The notes: generated from the sequence alone by a model not told the origin. 64,000 bases of DNA from Candidatus Formimonas warabiya (GCF_002777255.1 NZ_CP017634.1:4848903-4912902), one strand, 5' to 3'; positions 18,214 through 26,410 are shown, counted from the first letter of the stretch. Program-made: numbers and translations.

Positions 18214-18795
18214 ATGCTTGGATTAAATGTGATCATTGTATGTACGGAGATAAAAACCGCTGAAACATTAGAGGAGATTTTTCACCGCCTGGGATGTGCG
18301 GTGACGGGGCGCATTCTGGAAGATGCCAATGCCCTGAACATAATTAAGGCAATCCAGCCCGGTTTGGTGGTTGTGGAGGGGATACCTGCTTTTATGGATT
18401 TGGCCAAAACGATCCGCAAAAATAATCTGGTGCCCATTATCTTGTTTGCCGATAAGGACTGCCCGAAGTTTATCGCTCAGAATAGGAACAAATGGGGCGT
18501 TGCCTTCTTGGACAAGTTGGCAGATGAGACAAAGTGGAAGTCAGCCATTAAGGTAACGATGGATCAATTTCATAAAGTTATGGAGCTTGATTCCAGATAC
18601 CAGCAGGTTCATTCTGCCCATACTACCCGGAAAATTGTAGACCAGGCCAGGCAGCTGCTCATGGAAAATTGGCAAATCGGGGAGGTACAGGCCCTTTATA
18701 CCATCCAGATATTAGCACATAATCAGGGAACTCCCATTCGGGAGATGGCGGAGAAAATCATTTCCGCACACCAGTCTAATCAGGAAACAGCATAA
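18214..18795 (+). CDS. ANTAR-domain regulator with degenerate receiver
   Basis: This 193-aa protein has an N-terminal receiver-like alpha/beta domain (1-120) and a C-terminal ANTAR domain ('ARQLLMENWQIGEVQALYTI' from about 148). ANTAR domains bind paired RNA hairpins and cause antitermination. The receiver lacks the phospho-acceptor aspartate: the beta-3 strand reads 'PGLVVVEG' with Glu55 where Asp is expected, and the acidic pair after beta-1 is reduced to one Glu. Phosphorylation control is therefore unlikely. The start ATG follows AAAGGTGGTG. No partner kinase is adjacent. Confidence 0.85.
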   Translation: MLGLNVIIVCTEIKTAETLEEIFHRLGCAVTGRILEDANALNIIKAIQPGLVVVEGIPAFMDLAKTIRKNNLVPIILFADKDCPKFIAQNRNKWGVAFLDKLADETKWKSAIKVTMDQFHKVMELDSRYQQVHSAHTTRKIVDQARQLLMENWQIGEVQALYTIQILAHNQGTPIREMAEKIISAHQSNQETA

Positions 18796-18929
18796 TACAT
18801 CAGGGGCTTTGCTGAGAGGCAAAGCCTTTATTCTTGAAAAAGGTGGCATCAGGAAGGAAACCATCTCTTTTTGGAGAAGTGAATAGCAAATAGCCTGATG
18901 GAAAAGTTTTCGGAATGGGGGAGTGGACG

Positions 18930-20261
18930 ATGCCTGAAATATTAATGATCGCGCTGATCGTGCTGAATCTAGTTGCCGTGATTTTATTATGCCTATTATT
19001 ATTGAGGAATCCTTATACGTATCTGGCCCAGTTGGAGACTTCCCTAGGTAATCTGGACAGAAACCAGGAAAAAGCAGAGCGGATGATGCAAGGGGAACTG
19101 GCAAAAAACCGGGAAGAAGCTGCTCTTAATTCCAAAGAAGTGAGAAGGGAAGTAAGCGAATCCCTGAAAACATTCGGAGATCTTTTCCTGGCCAGAATGA
19201 CGGAAATTGCCACCCTGCAGAAGAATCAGCTGGACCTTTTCTCTACCCGACTGACCAATCTTACCCAAACAAATGAAACCAAACTGGACAAAATGCGGGA
19301 AACGGTGGAACAAAAAATGACCCACCTCCAAGAAGACAACAACAAGAAGCTGGAGCAGATGCGGGCTACGGTTGACGAAAAACTTCATGCCACGCTGGAA
19401 AAACGCCTGGGCGAGTCCTTTAAGCTGGTGAGCGACAGGCTGGAGCAGGTACATAAAGGGTTGGGAGAAATGCAATCCCTTGCGTCCGGGGTGGGAGATT
19501 TAAAGAAAGTTTTAACCAATGTGAAGACCAGGGGAACTTGGGGAGAAATCCAACTGGGGAATCTTTTGGAGCAAATTCTTACCATGGAACAGTACGCGCA
19601 AAATGTGGCGACCAAGAAGGGCGGTTCCGAACGGGTAGAGTTTGCTATCAAACTGCCGGGACGCCACGACAAAGAGCAGGATGTGTGGCTGCCGATCGAT
19701 GCGAAATTCCCCCAGGAGGATTATCAACGACTTCTTGATGCCCGGGAAGAAGCTAACGCAGAACTGGCAGAAGAAGCGGGCAAACTGCTGGAAGCCAGGA
19801 TTAAGGGGGAGGCCAAGGATATTAAGGAAAAATATCTGGATCCTCCTTATACGACTGATTTCGGCATTATGTTTTTGCCCACGGAAGGCTTATATGCAGA
19901 AGTACTGCGCCGTCCCGGGCTTTGTGAAAACCTGCAGCGGACCTACCGGGTGGTCGTGACCGGGCCCACCACTTTAGCGGCCCTGTTGAACAGCCTGCAG
20001 ATGGGATTCCGCACCCTGGCCATTGAGAAACGGTCCAGCGAGGTCTGGGCTTTGCTGGGTGCGGTGAAAACCGAATTTGGCCGGTTCGGCGATATTTTGG
20101 ACAAGACCAAGAAAAAACTTGAGGAAGCCAGCACAACCATTGAAAATGCGGCGAAAAAGTCCCGCACCATTGAGCGGAAGCTGAAGCAGGTTCAAGAACT
20201 GCCCTCGGCCGAGGCGGTACAGCTTTTGGAGGATGAAGAGACAGAAAGTGCAGCCATCTAA
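18930..20261 (+). CDS. rmuC: RmuC-family DNA recombination protein
   Basis: This 443-aa protein has an N-terminal transmembrane helix (about 5-25) and a long coiled coil (35-200) with heptad-like 'ETVEQKMTHLQEDNNKKLEQ'. The RmuC domain then carries 'RGTWGEIQLGNLLEQIL' and 'WLPIDAKFPQEDYQRLL', which resemble a restriction-endonuclease-like fold. In E. coli rmuC limits inversion at short inverted repeats. The start is ATG 18930 with GGGGGAG before it; an in-frame ATG at 18915 lacks a site. Its TAA stop is the first base group of repeat copy 1. Confidence 0.93.
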   Translation: MPEILMIALIVLNLVAVILLCLLLLRNPYTYLAQLETSLGNLDRNQEKAERMMQGELAKNREEAALNSKEVRREVSESLKTFGDLFLARMTEIATLQKNQLDLFSTRLTNLTQTNETKLDKMRETVEQKMTHLQEDNNKKLEQMRATVDEKLHATLEKRLGESFKLVSDRLEQVHKGLGEMQSLASGVGDLKKVLTNVKTRGTWGEIQLGNLLEQILTMEQYAQNVATKKGGSERVEFAIKLPGRHDKEQDVWLPIDAKFPQEDYQRLLDAREEANAELAEEAGKLLEARIKGEAKDIKEKYLDPPYTTDFGIMFLPTEGLYAEVLRRPGLCENLQRTYRVVVTGPTTLAALLNSLQMGFRTLAIEKRSSEVWALLGAVKTEFGRFGDILDKTKKKLEEASTTIENAAKKSRTIERKLKQVQELPSAEAVQLLEDEETESAAI

Positions 20262-20293
20262 TTCAATTCAGGGACGGTTCTTGAATTGAATTA
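20260..20293. repeat. Palindromic repeat, copy 1
   Basis: The unit has core GGGACGGTTCTT between inverted ends AATTCAATTCA and TTGAATTGAATT. It is an inverted copy of the repeats at 20345-20376 and 23532-23561. The rmuC stop codon overlaps its left end. Confidence 0.85.
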
Positions 20294-20344
20294 GGGCAGC
20301 AGTGTTAGAATAGAAAAAGTGAGATTAAGCAGGGAATCAGTAAG

Positions 20345-20376
20345 ATTCAATTCAAGAACCGTCCCTTGAATTGAAT
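20345..20376. repeat. Palindromic repeat, copy 2
   Basis: The core AAGAACCGTCCC lies between ATTCAATTC and TTGAATTGAAT, reverse-complementary to copy 1 about 50 nt upstream. Together copies 1 and 2 could form a long hairpin that acts as a terminator or as a folded repeat. It ends just before the Shine-Dalgarno AGGAGG of the next gene. Confidence 0.85.
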
Positions 20377-20389
20377 AGGAGGGTATTCA

Positions 20390-21430
20390 GTGCGTAAAGG
20401 TGTTAATTATGATGTAGGAACGTTTACCAGGGGAAAAGAATCATCCTCCCGTGATAAATTCGAGCCTGATATTGTACAGCGTGAACTTGAAATCATCAAA
20501 AGTGATTTGCACTGTAACGCTATCAGAATTTCAGGCCAAGATATCGCCAGACTCACGATGGCCGCTGAATCCGCATTGGAGCTGGGTTTAGAAGTCTGGT
20601 TTTCCCCGTCCTTTGTTGATGCCAATGAGCAGGAGACACTGTCCTACTTAGCCGAATGTGCTAAGGCGGCGGAACAATTACGGGTGCAATCCCCACACAT
20701 TGTTTTTGTCATCGGATGTGAGCTTACCTTCTTTATGAAGGGGCTGGTGGAAGGAAACACTACATTTGACCGGATCAATACTTTTATGAAACCTTGGCGC
20801 TTGCTTAAAAGCACGCTTTTGAAAGGTTCTTTCAATAAACGGTTAAATTGTTTTTTGTCTCAGGCTACAACTGTTGTGAGAGCACATTTTCATGGCCAGC
20901 TTACTTATGCGTCTGGTCCCTGGGAAGATGTAAATTGGGATTTATTCGAAATTGTGGGCATTGATTACTACCGGGAGGCCATGAACAAGAATTCATACCG
21001 GAAGAAGTTAAGAACATACTTTAAACATGGGAAACCGGTAGTGATTTTAGAGTTTGGCTGTTGCACATATAGAGGCGCTGAAGATAAGGGCGGTTATGGT
21101 TGGGCAATTGTTGACCGGAGCCAAAAACCCTATCAGCTTAAAGGGGAGTTTGTGCGCGATGAAAGCGTACAGGCTAATTATGTAATTGAGTTGCTGGATA
21201 TTTTTAAAGGGGAAAATGTCCAAGGGGCATTTGTGTTTACTTTCGTAAGCCCGACCTACCCTTATCATGAAAATTCTTTATACGATTTGGATATGGCGAG
21301 CTATAGTCTGGTCAAAACCTACGTGAATCGAAATGGGACCACCTATAAAGATATGCCGTGGGAGCCCAAACAGTGTTTTATGGCGTTGGCTGAGTATTAC
21401 GCAAAAAATGAGGAGGGGAAGAGGAACTGA
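20390..21430 (+). CDS. TIM-barrel glycoside-hydrolase-like protein
   Basis: This 346-aa cytoplasmic-looking protein begins 'RKGVNYDVGTF'. It has the layout of a clan GH-A barrel: a candidate acid/base at E111 ('VIGCELTFF') and a candidate nucleophile at E221 ('VVILEFGCC'). Relatives in Firmicutes are sometimes labelled abortive phage infection proteins; I know of no direct evidence for that role. No signal peptide is visible, so a secreted glycosidase is unlikely. The start is GTG at 20390 behind AGGAGGG. It overlaps the following cupin frame by 4 nt, suggesting a two-gene operon. Confidence 0.75.
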   Translation: MRKGVNYDVGTFTRGKESSSRDKFEPDIVQRELEIIKSDLHCNAIRISGQDIARLTMAAESALELGLEVWFSPSFVDANEQETLSYLAECAKAAEQLRVQSPHIVFVIGCELTFFMKGLVEGNTTFDRINTFMKPWRLLKSTLLKGSFNKRLNCFLSQATTVVRAHFHGQLTYASGPWEDVNWDLFEIVGIDYYREAMNKNSYRKKLRTYFKHGKPVVILEFGCCTYRGAEDKGGYGWAIVDRSQKPYQLKGEFVRDESVQANYVIELLDIFKGENVQGAFVFTFVSPTYPYHENSLYDLDMASYSLVKTYVNRNGTTYKDMPWEPKQCFMALAEYYAKNEEGKRN

Positions 21431-21654
21431 AAAGGGCTGGTAGAGTATCTAAGAAACACACCCATGAACTTGATAAGTATATGGTCTGTGTAAACGGTCA
21501 ATATACAGCAGTGATAAATGATCAGGAGTATGTTCTCCATCCGGGTGATGAATTATTTATTCCCAAGGGGACGGAACAGTGGGGAAAGTGTATTGCCGGA
21601 ACAAGATCCATCCATGCATTTGGGGATAAACGTATTCATAGCGCCAATGACTAA
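21427..21654 (+). CDS. Small cupin-domain protein, probable CTG start
   Basis: The frame from CTG 21427 to TAA 21654 encodes 75 residues with a single cupin barrel core. Motif 1 is 'HTHELDKYMVCVNGQ' and motif 2 'LHPGDELFIPKGTEQW', with metal-ligand-like His residues. No ATG, GTG or TTG gives the whole domain: the first ATG (21481) would remove motif 1. AGGAGGGG at 21411-21418 lies 8-10 nt before CTG, and CTG overlaps the upstream TGA as CTGA, like a coupled ATGA junction. It may instead be a fragment that lost its N-terminus. Confidence 0.6.
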   Translation: MKRAGRVSKKHTHELDKYMVCVNGQYTAVINDQEYVLHPGDELFIPKGTEQWGKCIAGTRSIHAFGDKRIHSAND

Positions 21655-21690
21655 TTCATAATGGTATTTGCCACTTGTTAAGAATCCTTG

Positions 21691-21747
21691 AAACGTTATC
21701 CAAGTCCTACGTGAGACCCCACATTGATCGGACGGATAAACGTTTTT
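21691..21747 (+). terminator. Inverted repeat before the methyltransferase gene
   Basis: AAACGTTATCC (21691-21701) pairs imperfectly with GGATAAACGTTT (21734-21745), followed by T residues and then the next Shine-Dalgarno. It may terminate the preceding operon. The loop of about 32 nt is long. Confidence 0.35.
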
Positions 21748-21763
21748 GCGGAGGTGATATCCT

Positions 21764-22576
21764 ATGGACAAGATAATTTTGACCCGCGAAAAGGAAACTT
21801 TGCTCATTCCCTTATACGGCAAAGCAAAAGAAACCCAAAAAGCATCCCCCATCCTTGTAGATACAAAAGCAGTCGAGATAATTAGTCAAATTGATTACGA
21901 TTTTTCCTCGCTAAAAATTCCTGAGAAAACGAATATCTTGATGTGCCTCAGAGCCAAGCTGATTGATAATTTTACAAAAGATTTTCTGTCCGGGCATAGG
22001 GATAGTGTGGCCCTGCATTTGGGTTGCGGGCTGGACAGCAGGTATCACAGAATCCAAAACAGCAATGTTGACTGGTACGATGTGGATTTTAAAGAAGTGA
22101 TGGAGATTAGAAAACTGTTTTTTGAGGAGACAAATAAGTATCATCTGGTCTCGTCTTCAGTTACTGAGGACGAATGGATTGAGAAAGTACCGGAGGGCAA
22201 AGGGCATAACCTAGTTATCGCTGAGGGACTGTTCATGTATCTGAAAGAAGATGACATCAAAAATTTATTGAGAAAGCTGAAGCATAGACTAGGTTGTTAT
22301 ACCTTAATTTTTGATGCTTTTAATGTCTTTACAGCTAAAAAAGCAGGAAATCACCCCTCAATCAAGAAAACTAGTGCAGTGATTCAATGGGGTATTGATC
22401 ACCCGGAAGAACTGGAAAGATGGGGAAGGGAAATTAAATTTCTCAACGAATTGTATTTTACTGCTAATAAAGAGGTGGAAAATTTAAATTTTGGCATGAA
22501 AGTAATGTATGGGATCGCGAACTTATTTCCATTTGTTAAAAAAGCACAGAGATTATTAATTTATAAGGTGTGTTAG
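21764..22576 (+). CDS. SAM-dependent methyltransferase, Ppm1/TcmP-like
   Basis: This 270-aa class I methyltransferase is of the leucine carboxyl methyltransferase/TcmP group, to which many secondary-metabolism O-methyltransferases belong. The SAM-binding loop is 'ALHLGCGLDSRYHRI' near residues 83-97. 'DWYDVDFKEVMEIRK' supplies the acidic ribose-binding residues, and 'VIAEGLFMYLKEDDI' is the conserved post-motif. The substrate is unknown. The start ATG follows GGAGGTGAT. It sits in the repeat-bordered accessory block with no biosynthetic partner visible. Confidence 0.85.
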   Translation: MDKIILTREKETLLIPLYGKAKETQKASPILVDTKAVEIISQIDYDFSSLKIPEKTNILMCLRAKLIDNFTKDFLSGHRDSVALHLGCGLDSRYHRIQNSNVDWYDVDFKEVMEIRKLFFEETNKYHLVSSSVTEDEWIEKVPEGKGHNLVIAEGLFMYLKEDDIKNLLRKLKHRLGCYTLIFDAFNVFTAKKAGNHPSIKKTSAVIQWGIDHPEELERWGREIKFLNELYFTANKEVENLNFGMKVMYGIANLFPFVKKAQRLLIYKVC

Positions 22577-22672
22577 TGTCCAGAGGCTGCTCTCATGGTA
22601 CTCGAAAATGACCCGATAAAATAATGGATAGGGTTTGAGGCGGGACTGATCCCAATCTGGAGGTATCATATT

Positions 22673-23518
22673 TTGAAGAAATTGTTATCTGTGCTTCTCA
22701 TTTTAAATTTATGCTTATTCATTTGTCCCTTCTTGGCTTATGCAGATGTCGGGCCAAAGCCTACATTGGAAGTAATCGCCCAAAATATGCCGGATACCAC
22801 TTGCTACCTGGACTTGCTTGTTAATGATCCTCCGGAAGGCGTGCATCAAAACATCACGGAAGTGGAGAAATATGATCCCCAGTTGCTTGAGAAATTGAAG
22901 AAATACAAAATTGACGGTTGGCGCCCCGCCATGGTTACGGGAACGATGCCGCCCTTATTTGGCGATATTATCTGCGACATAAAAAACGGTCAATGCACTC
23001 TGAATTTCAGTTATTTGGGCGTACCGGACAAGTTCAAAATCATCGTGGTTTCATCCGATGGCAAGACAACAGTTTCCAACGTGATTGAGCGGAAAGCGTT
23101 TAATAGTACCGTCCGCTTTGATTATGAAACGGGAAGAGCATCAGAAAGGTCTCCCCTCTGGGCGTACTTGTTTCAGTTTATTTTCACTTGCTCCGTAACA
23201 ATAGTTATTGAAGGGGTTGTGTTGTTATTATTTGGGTTTAACTTAAAATCTAACTGGAAGCCATTTATCACAATTAATGTTATTACGCAAGTCTTATTAA
23301 CATTGGTCGTGTTTTCTACCATGTATAAGTTAGGGACGTTGTTAGCAGTGTTACTGTATTTGCCCTTTGAAATGATCATTCTTGTAATGGAAGCAAGTTT
23401 ATTTGCGAAATATCTGAAGCAGCATTCCAAAGCTAGACGAGTCTTTTTTGCCGTGACAGCTAACATAGCCAGTTTTATTTTCGGCATCATGGTCATGTTA
23501 CATCCAATGTGGTGGTAA
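22673..23518 (+). CDS. Exported/membrane protein of unknown function
   Basis: I do not recognise the family for certain. The 281-aa product starts with a signal peptide (residues 1-25, ending near 'AYADVG'). About 140 extracytoplasmic residues follow with an Ig-like or beta-rich look and two Cys pairs. Four hydrophobic helices (about 163-280) end the protein at 'MLHPMWW'. The start is TTG 22673, with GGAGGT about 8 nt before. It is the last gene before repeat copy 3. Confidence 0.75.
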   Translation: MKKLLSVLLILNLCLFICPFLAYADVGPKPTLEVIAQNMPDTTCYLDLLVNDPPEGVHQNITEVEKYDPQLLEKLKKYKIDGWRPAMVTGTMPPLFGDIICDIKNGQCTLNFSYLGVPDKFKIIVVSSDGKTTVSNVIERKAFNSTVRFDYETGRASERSPLWAYLFQFIFTCSVTIVIEGVVLLLFGFNLKSNWKPFITINVITQVLLTLVVFSTMYKLGTLLAVLLYLPFEMIILVMEASLFAKYLKQHSKARRVFFAVTANIASFIFGIMVMLHPMWW

Positions 23519-23531
23519 GAGAAAAATAGCT

Positions 23532-23561
23532 TATTCAATTCAAGAACCGTCCCTGAATTGA
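23532..23561. repeat. Palindromic repeat, copy 3 (partial)
   Basis: ATTCAATTCAAGAACCGTCCC matches copy 2 over its left part and core (quoted in two parts: ATTCAATTC then AAGAACCGTCCC). The right arm is altered to TGAATTGAC and followed by a second TGAATTGAC. It lies 3.2 kb from copies 1 and 2. Confidence 0.8.
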
Positions 23562-23589
23562 CTGCCTGAATTGACTGGGGGAATCGAGG

Positions 23590-24345
23590 ATGCCTTTTCT
23601 AAAGAATATTCTATTTGATTGGGAGGGGGTGCCGGATAAAAATATCTTCCCTTTTAATATCCCCTCCATCAAAGGATTATCATGTCTTCAATTAAAAAGC
23701 AATGTGACATTTTTCATTGGTGAAAACGGTTCGGGCAAGTCAACTTTACTGGAAGCGATTGCCTTGAAGTGCGGCTTTAAGCTGATGGGCGGGGGCAGCG
23801 GAACCCTTTTATCGGCATATGAGGATGCGTATACCTTAGAGCACGTGATCCGGTTATCCTGGATGCCCAAAATTAAAACCGGTTTCTTTTTAAGGGCCGA
23901 GACCTTTTATGACTATGCCAATTACATAGATGATTTGGCAAAGGACCCGGATAACGATGCAGGGGAGGTCTATCGGCCATATGGAGGAAAATCCCTGCAT
24001 CAGCAATCCCACGGGGAATCCTTTATTTCGCTATTTATGAATCGTTTCAAAAAGAGAGGAGTTTACTTACTGGATGAACCGGAAGCAGCCTTATCACCCC
24101 AGCGGCAACTGGCTTTTCTCAGGATTATGAGACAGTTGGATAAGAGTGATCGGGGACAATTTATCATTGCCACCCATGCCCCGATTCTGATGGCCTATCC
24201 GGGGGCCACGCTGCTTAATTTTGATGTGTCGCCTTTGGCTGAGATTGCCTATGAAGATACGGCCCATTTTTATATCACAAAAAGATTCCTCAATCACCGG
24301 GAACATTTTTTGCGGGAACTTTTTCATGATGAAGAGGAAGGATAA
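23590..24345 (+). CDS. AAA-family ATPase, AAA_21/SMC-like
   Basis: This 251-aa ABC-type ATPase has Walker A GENGSGKST (residues 44-52), a degenerate signature 'SHGESFISLF' at about 140-149, and Walker B with a D-loop 'YLLDEPEAALS' at 159-169. A switch histidine follows in 'IIATHAPILM'. It is a short stand-alone version of the predicted-ATPase group seen alone or with nuclease partners in toxin and defence systems. Here no partner nuclease is adjacent. The start ATG follows GGGGGAATCGAGG. It lies directly after repeat copy 3. Confidence 0.85.
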   Translation: MPFLKNILFDWEGVPDKNIFPFNIPSIKGLSCLQLKSNVTFFIGENGSGKSTLLEAIALKCGFKLMGGGSGTLLSAYEDAYTLEHVIRLSWMPKIKTGFFLRAETFYDYANYIDDLAKDPDNDAGEVYRPYGGKSLHQQSHGESFISLFMNRFKKRGVYLLDEPEAALSPQRQLAFLRIMRQLDKSDRGQFIIATHAPILMAYPGATLLNFDVSPLAEIAYEDTAHFYITKRFLNHREHFLRELFHDEEEG

Positions 24346-24372
24346 ATAATCGTATGCAAAATCAGGAGACAC

Positions 24373-24741
24373 TTATTGGTTTGACCTTTCACAAGCAGTT
24401 TTGTTGTTACCTGGTTCAAGGTTGTTGACATAGTCCAAACCCCATTGACACATGGTGGATAAAATGGGCAAAAGGCTTTTGCCGGCTTCCGTCAGAGAAT
24501 ATTCCACCTTAGGCGGTACCTGGGTATAGATAAACCGGTTCACCAATCCGTTCCCTTCCAGCTCTCTCAGCTGCTGCGTGAGCATTTTCTGGGTAATCCT
24601 GGGGATCATTTTTCTCAGCTCACTAAAGCGCAAAGTGTTTTCCCCTAAATACCACAGAATCAGAGATTTCCATTTACCTCCGATCAGATCCAAAGTTAAT
24701 TCCATGGAACACTGGTATTCGGTATCCTTAAATTTAATCAT
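24373..24741 (-). CDS. HxlR/DUF24-family transcriptional regulator
   Basis: This 122-aa winged-helix protein has the family signature 'CSMELTLDLIGGKWKSLILW' at residues 11-30, including the N-terminal Cys11 that acts as a redox or electrophile sensor in YodB/HxlR relatives. 'FSELRKMIPRITQKMLTQQL' is the recognition-helix region. The start is ATG 24741 with GGAGGGACG upstream; the open frame further upstream is not used. It is divergent from the flavoprotein gene at 24926, which it probably controls. Confidence 0.92.
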   Translation of the reverse strand: MIKFKDTEYQCSMELTLDLIGGKWKSLILWYLGENTLRFSELRKMIPRITQKMLTQQLRELEGNGLVNRFIYTQVPPKVEYSLTEAGKSLLPILSTMCQWGLDYVNNLEPGNNKTACERSNQ

Positions 24742-24817
24742 TTTTTTCGTCCCTCCGTGTCTCTCGTTCATGGAAAGGCAGGAAACATGGTATCCTAATG
24801 GGTACAATGCCACAAAT

Positions 24818-24829
24818 AAGTGCGTACTT
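24818..24829. promoter_or_regulatory. Candidate HxlR operator
   Basis: AAGTGCGTACTT is a 12-bp near-palindrome (10 of 12 symmetric) in the 184-bp divergent spacer between hxlR and the flavoprotein gene. Similar sites serve this regulator family. This is inferred from position and symmetry only. Confidence 0.35.
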
Positions 24830-24925
24830 GTTGCTTTCTTCACTAATACCCTATTATTATAGCATGATATCTGCTTTCGAGAAGGGTAAAATAGCAAAGA
24901 ATCAAAGTAGAAGGAGTGGTTATAC

Positions 24926-25504
24926 GTGAAAGTTGTTGCATTTAACGGAAGCCCGAGAACAAATGGAAATACGGCACAAAGCATTCGCATGGTACTAGAG
25001 GAATTAAAAAAGGAAGGCATTGAAACGGAATTTGTTCAATTAGGCGGGACGAAGGTTTTCGGATGCCTTTCCTGTGGGAAATGCTGGGAAACAAAAAACA
25101 ATCGTTGTGCCCGGCAGGGAGACGAGATGAATACATTTATTCAGAAGATGCAGGAGGCAGATGGCATCATTATTGGTTCTCCCACTTATTTCAGTAATGT
25201 CAGTACGGAAGTAAAGGCGCTGATCGACCGCTGCGGTTTTGTATCAAAAGCAAATAACGGCAACATTCTCCGGGGAAAAGTAGGTGCTGCGGTGGTATCT
25301 GTGCGCAGAGCGGGATCCAATTTTACCTATGCTGCCATCAACTTCTTTTTCGGCATCGCCGAGATGGTTATTCCCGGCTCCAGCTACTGGAATATGACTT
25401 TATCATTAGAACCGGGCGACGTCCAAAAAGACCAGGAAGGGATCCAGACCTTTCAAACGCTGGGCAAAAACATGGCAAGACTATTAAAGCAGATTCATGC
25501 ATAG
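24926..25504 (+). CDS. Iron-sulfur-flavoprotein-like NAD(P)H/FMN oxidoreductase
   Basis: This 192-aa flavodoxin-fold protein has the FMN phosphate loop 'NGSPRTNGNTAQS' (7-19). A compact cysteine motif C47-x2-C50-x2-C53-x7-C61 is like that of Isf iron-sulfur flavoproteins, so it may bind a 4Fe-4S cluster as well as FMN. 'GIIIGSPTYFSNVSTEVKAL' is the second flavin loop. The start is GTG 24926 behind AAGGAG. The divergent HxlR regulator suggests induction by oxidants or electrophiles. Confidence 0.88.
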   Translation: MKVVAFNGSPRTNGNTAQSIRMVLEELKKEGIETEFVQLGGTKVFGCLSCGKCWETKNNRCARQGDEMNTFIQKMQEADGIIIGSPTYFSNVSTEVKALIDRCGFVSKANNGNILRGKVGAAVVSVRRAGSNFTYAAINFFFGIAEMVIPGSSYWNMTLSLEPGDVQKDQEGIQTFQTLGKNMARLLKQIHA

Positions 25505-25561
25505 GAAGACCATGCATGCTGAGGCGAGGAAAGGACTTGTTGTGAATCAGGGGAGATAAAC

Positions 25562-25774
25562 ATGATCTTTGGTTTTGGTTTCAGGAACAAGACTGTGAAA
25601 GAATTGAGAAAGAATAAAGGATATACAGTGATCGAACTGGCCAATCGGCTGAAATTAGAGAGTATAGAAATTAAACGTGTCGACGAACTCAAGTTAAAAG
25701 ACGTTTCAGAGCCTTTACGGAGTAGGCTGGAGCCCATATTCCGAGGAGATGATTTTGACAAAATACCTTGGTGA
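25562..25774 (+). CDS. Small HTH-like protein
   Basis: This 70-aa protein starts at ATG 25562 behind GGGGAGATAA. The segment 'VKELRKNKGYTVIELANRLK' looks like the first helices of an XRE-type helix-turn-helix, followed by 'IKRVDELKLKDVSEPLRSRL' and an acidic-aromatic end 'DDFDKIPW'. The function is unknown. It overlaps nothing real; the next gene starts at 25867. Confidence 0.7.
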   Translation: MIFGFGFRNKTVKELRKNKGYTVIELANRLKLESIEIKRVDELKLKDVSEPLRSRLEPIFRGDDFDKIPW

Positions 25775-25866
25775 AAAATTTTTCGGGCATGGGGCGCATT
25801 GTTAAAACTGACAAATATGGTAAAATATTACTAATAATTCTATTATGTTTATGTGGAGGTAAAAAG

Positions 25867-26367
25867 ATGGAAGTAGATTTTATCAAAGGCTTAGAAAAAG
25901 CACTGGAGCATTTACCCAAACAAGGCGCTTTCCTTACGGTAAAAGATCAAGATCGCATCAATACCATGACCATCGGTTGGGGAAGCGTAGGTTTCATGTG
26001 GCAAAAGCCGGTCTTTATGGCGCTGGTGAGAAAATCAAGATATACCTATCAATTAATTGATCATGCCGACAGCTTTACCGTCAGCATTCCTTACGAAAAG
26101 GAAATGAAAAAAGCATTGACCATTTGTGGGACGATATCCGGCCGAGATAGGGATAAATGTAAAGAAGCCGGGATATCTTTTATCCCTTCTATAGCCGTTG
26201 GTTCCCCGGTCATCGCGGACTGCCGTCAGTACTATGAATGCAAGATCGTCTATAAGCAAGAGATGAATCCGGAAATGCTCATGCCCCAAATCCAAAAGGC
26301 GATGTATGCAGACAACGACTATCATACGCTATATTTCGGAGAAATAGTTGCCTGCTATGAAAAATAG
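25867..26367 (+). CDS. Flavin-reductase-like domain protein
   Basis: This 166-aa protein has the flavin reductase split-barrel look: 'GAFLTVKDQDRINTMTIGWG' near residues 18-37, then 'WQKPVFMALVRKSRYTYQLI' and 'SFTVSIPYEKEMKKAL'. It probably binds FMN and reduces it or uses it as an oxidoreductase. The start is ATG 25867 behind TGGAGG; the longer upstream frame is rejected. A terminator follows immediately. Confidence 0.88.
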   Translation: MEVDFIKGLEKALEHLPKQGAFLTVKDQDRINTMTIGWGSVGFMWQKPVFMALVRKSRYTYQLIDHADSFTVSIPYEKEMKKALTICGTISGRDRDKCKEAGISFIPSIAVGSPVIADCRQYYECKIVYKQEMNPEMLMPQIQKAMYADNDYHTLYFGEIVACYEK

Positions 26368-26385
26368 GCTTGGCACCATCCCAAT

Positions 26386-26410
26386 AAAACCACCTTCGGT
26401 GGTTTCTATT
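26386..26410 (+). terminator. Terminator after the flavin reductase gene
   Basis: AAACCACC and GGTGGTTT form a stem around a TTCG-type loop, followed by a T-rich run. Confidence 0.75.
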
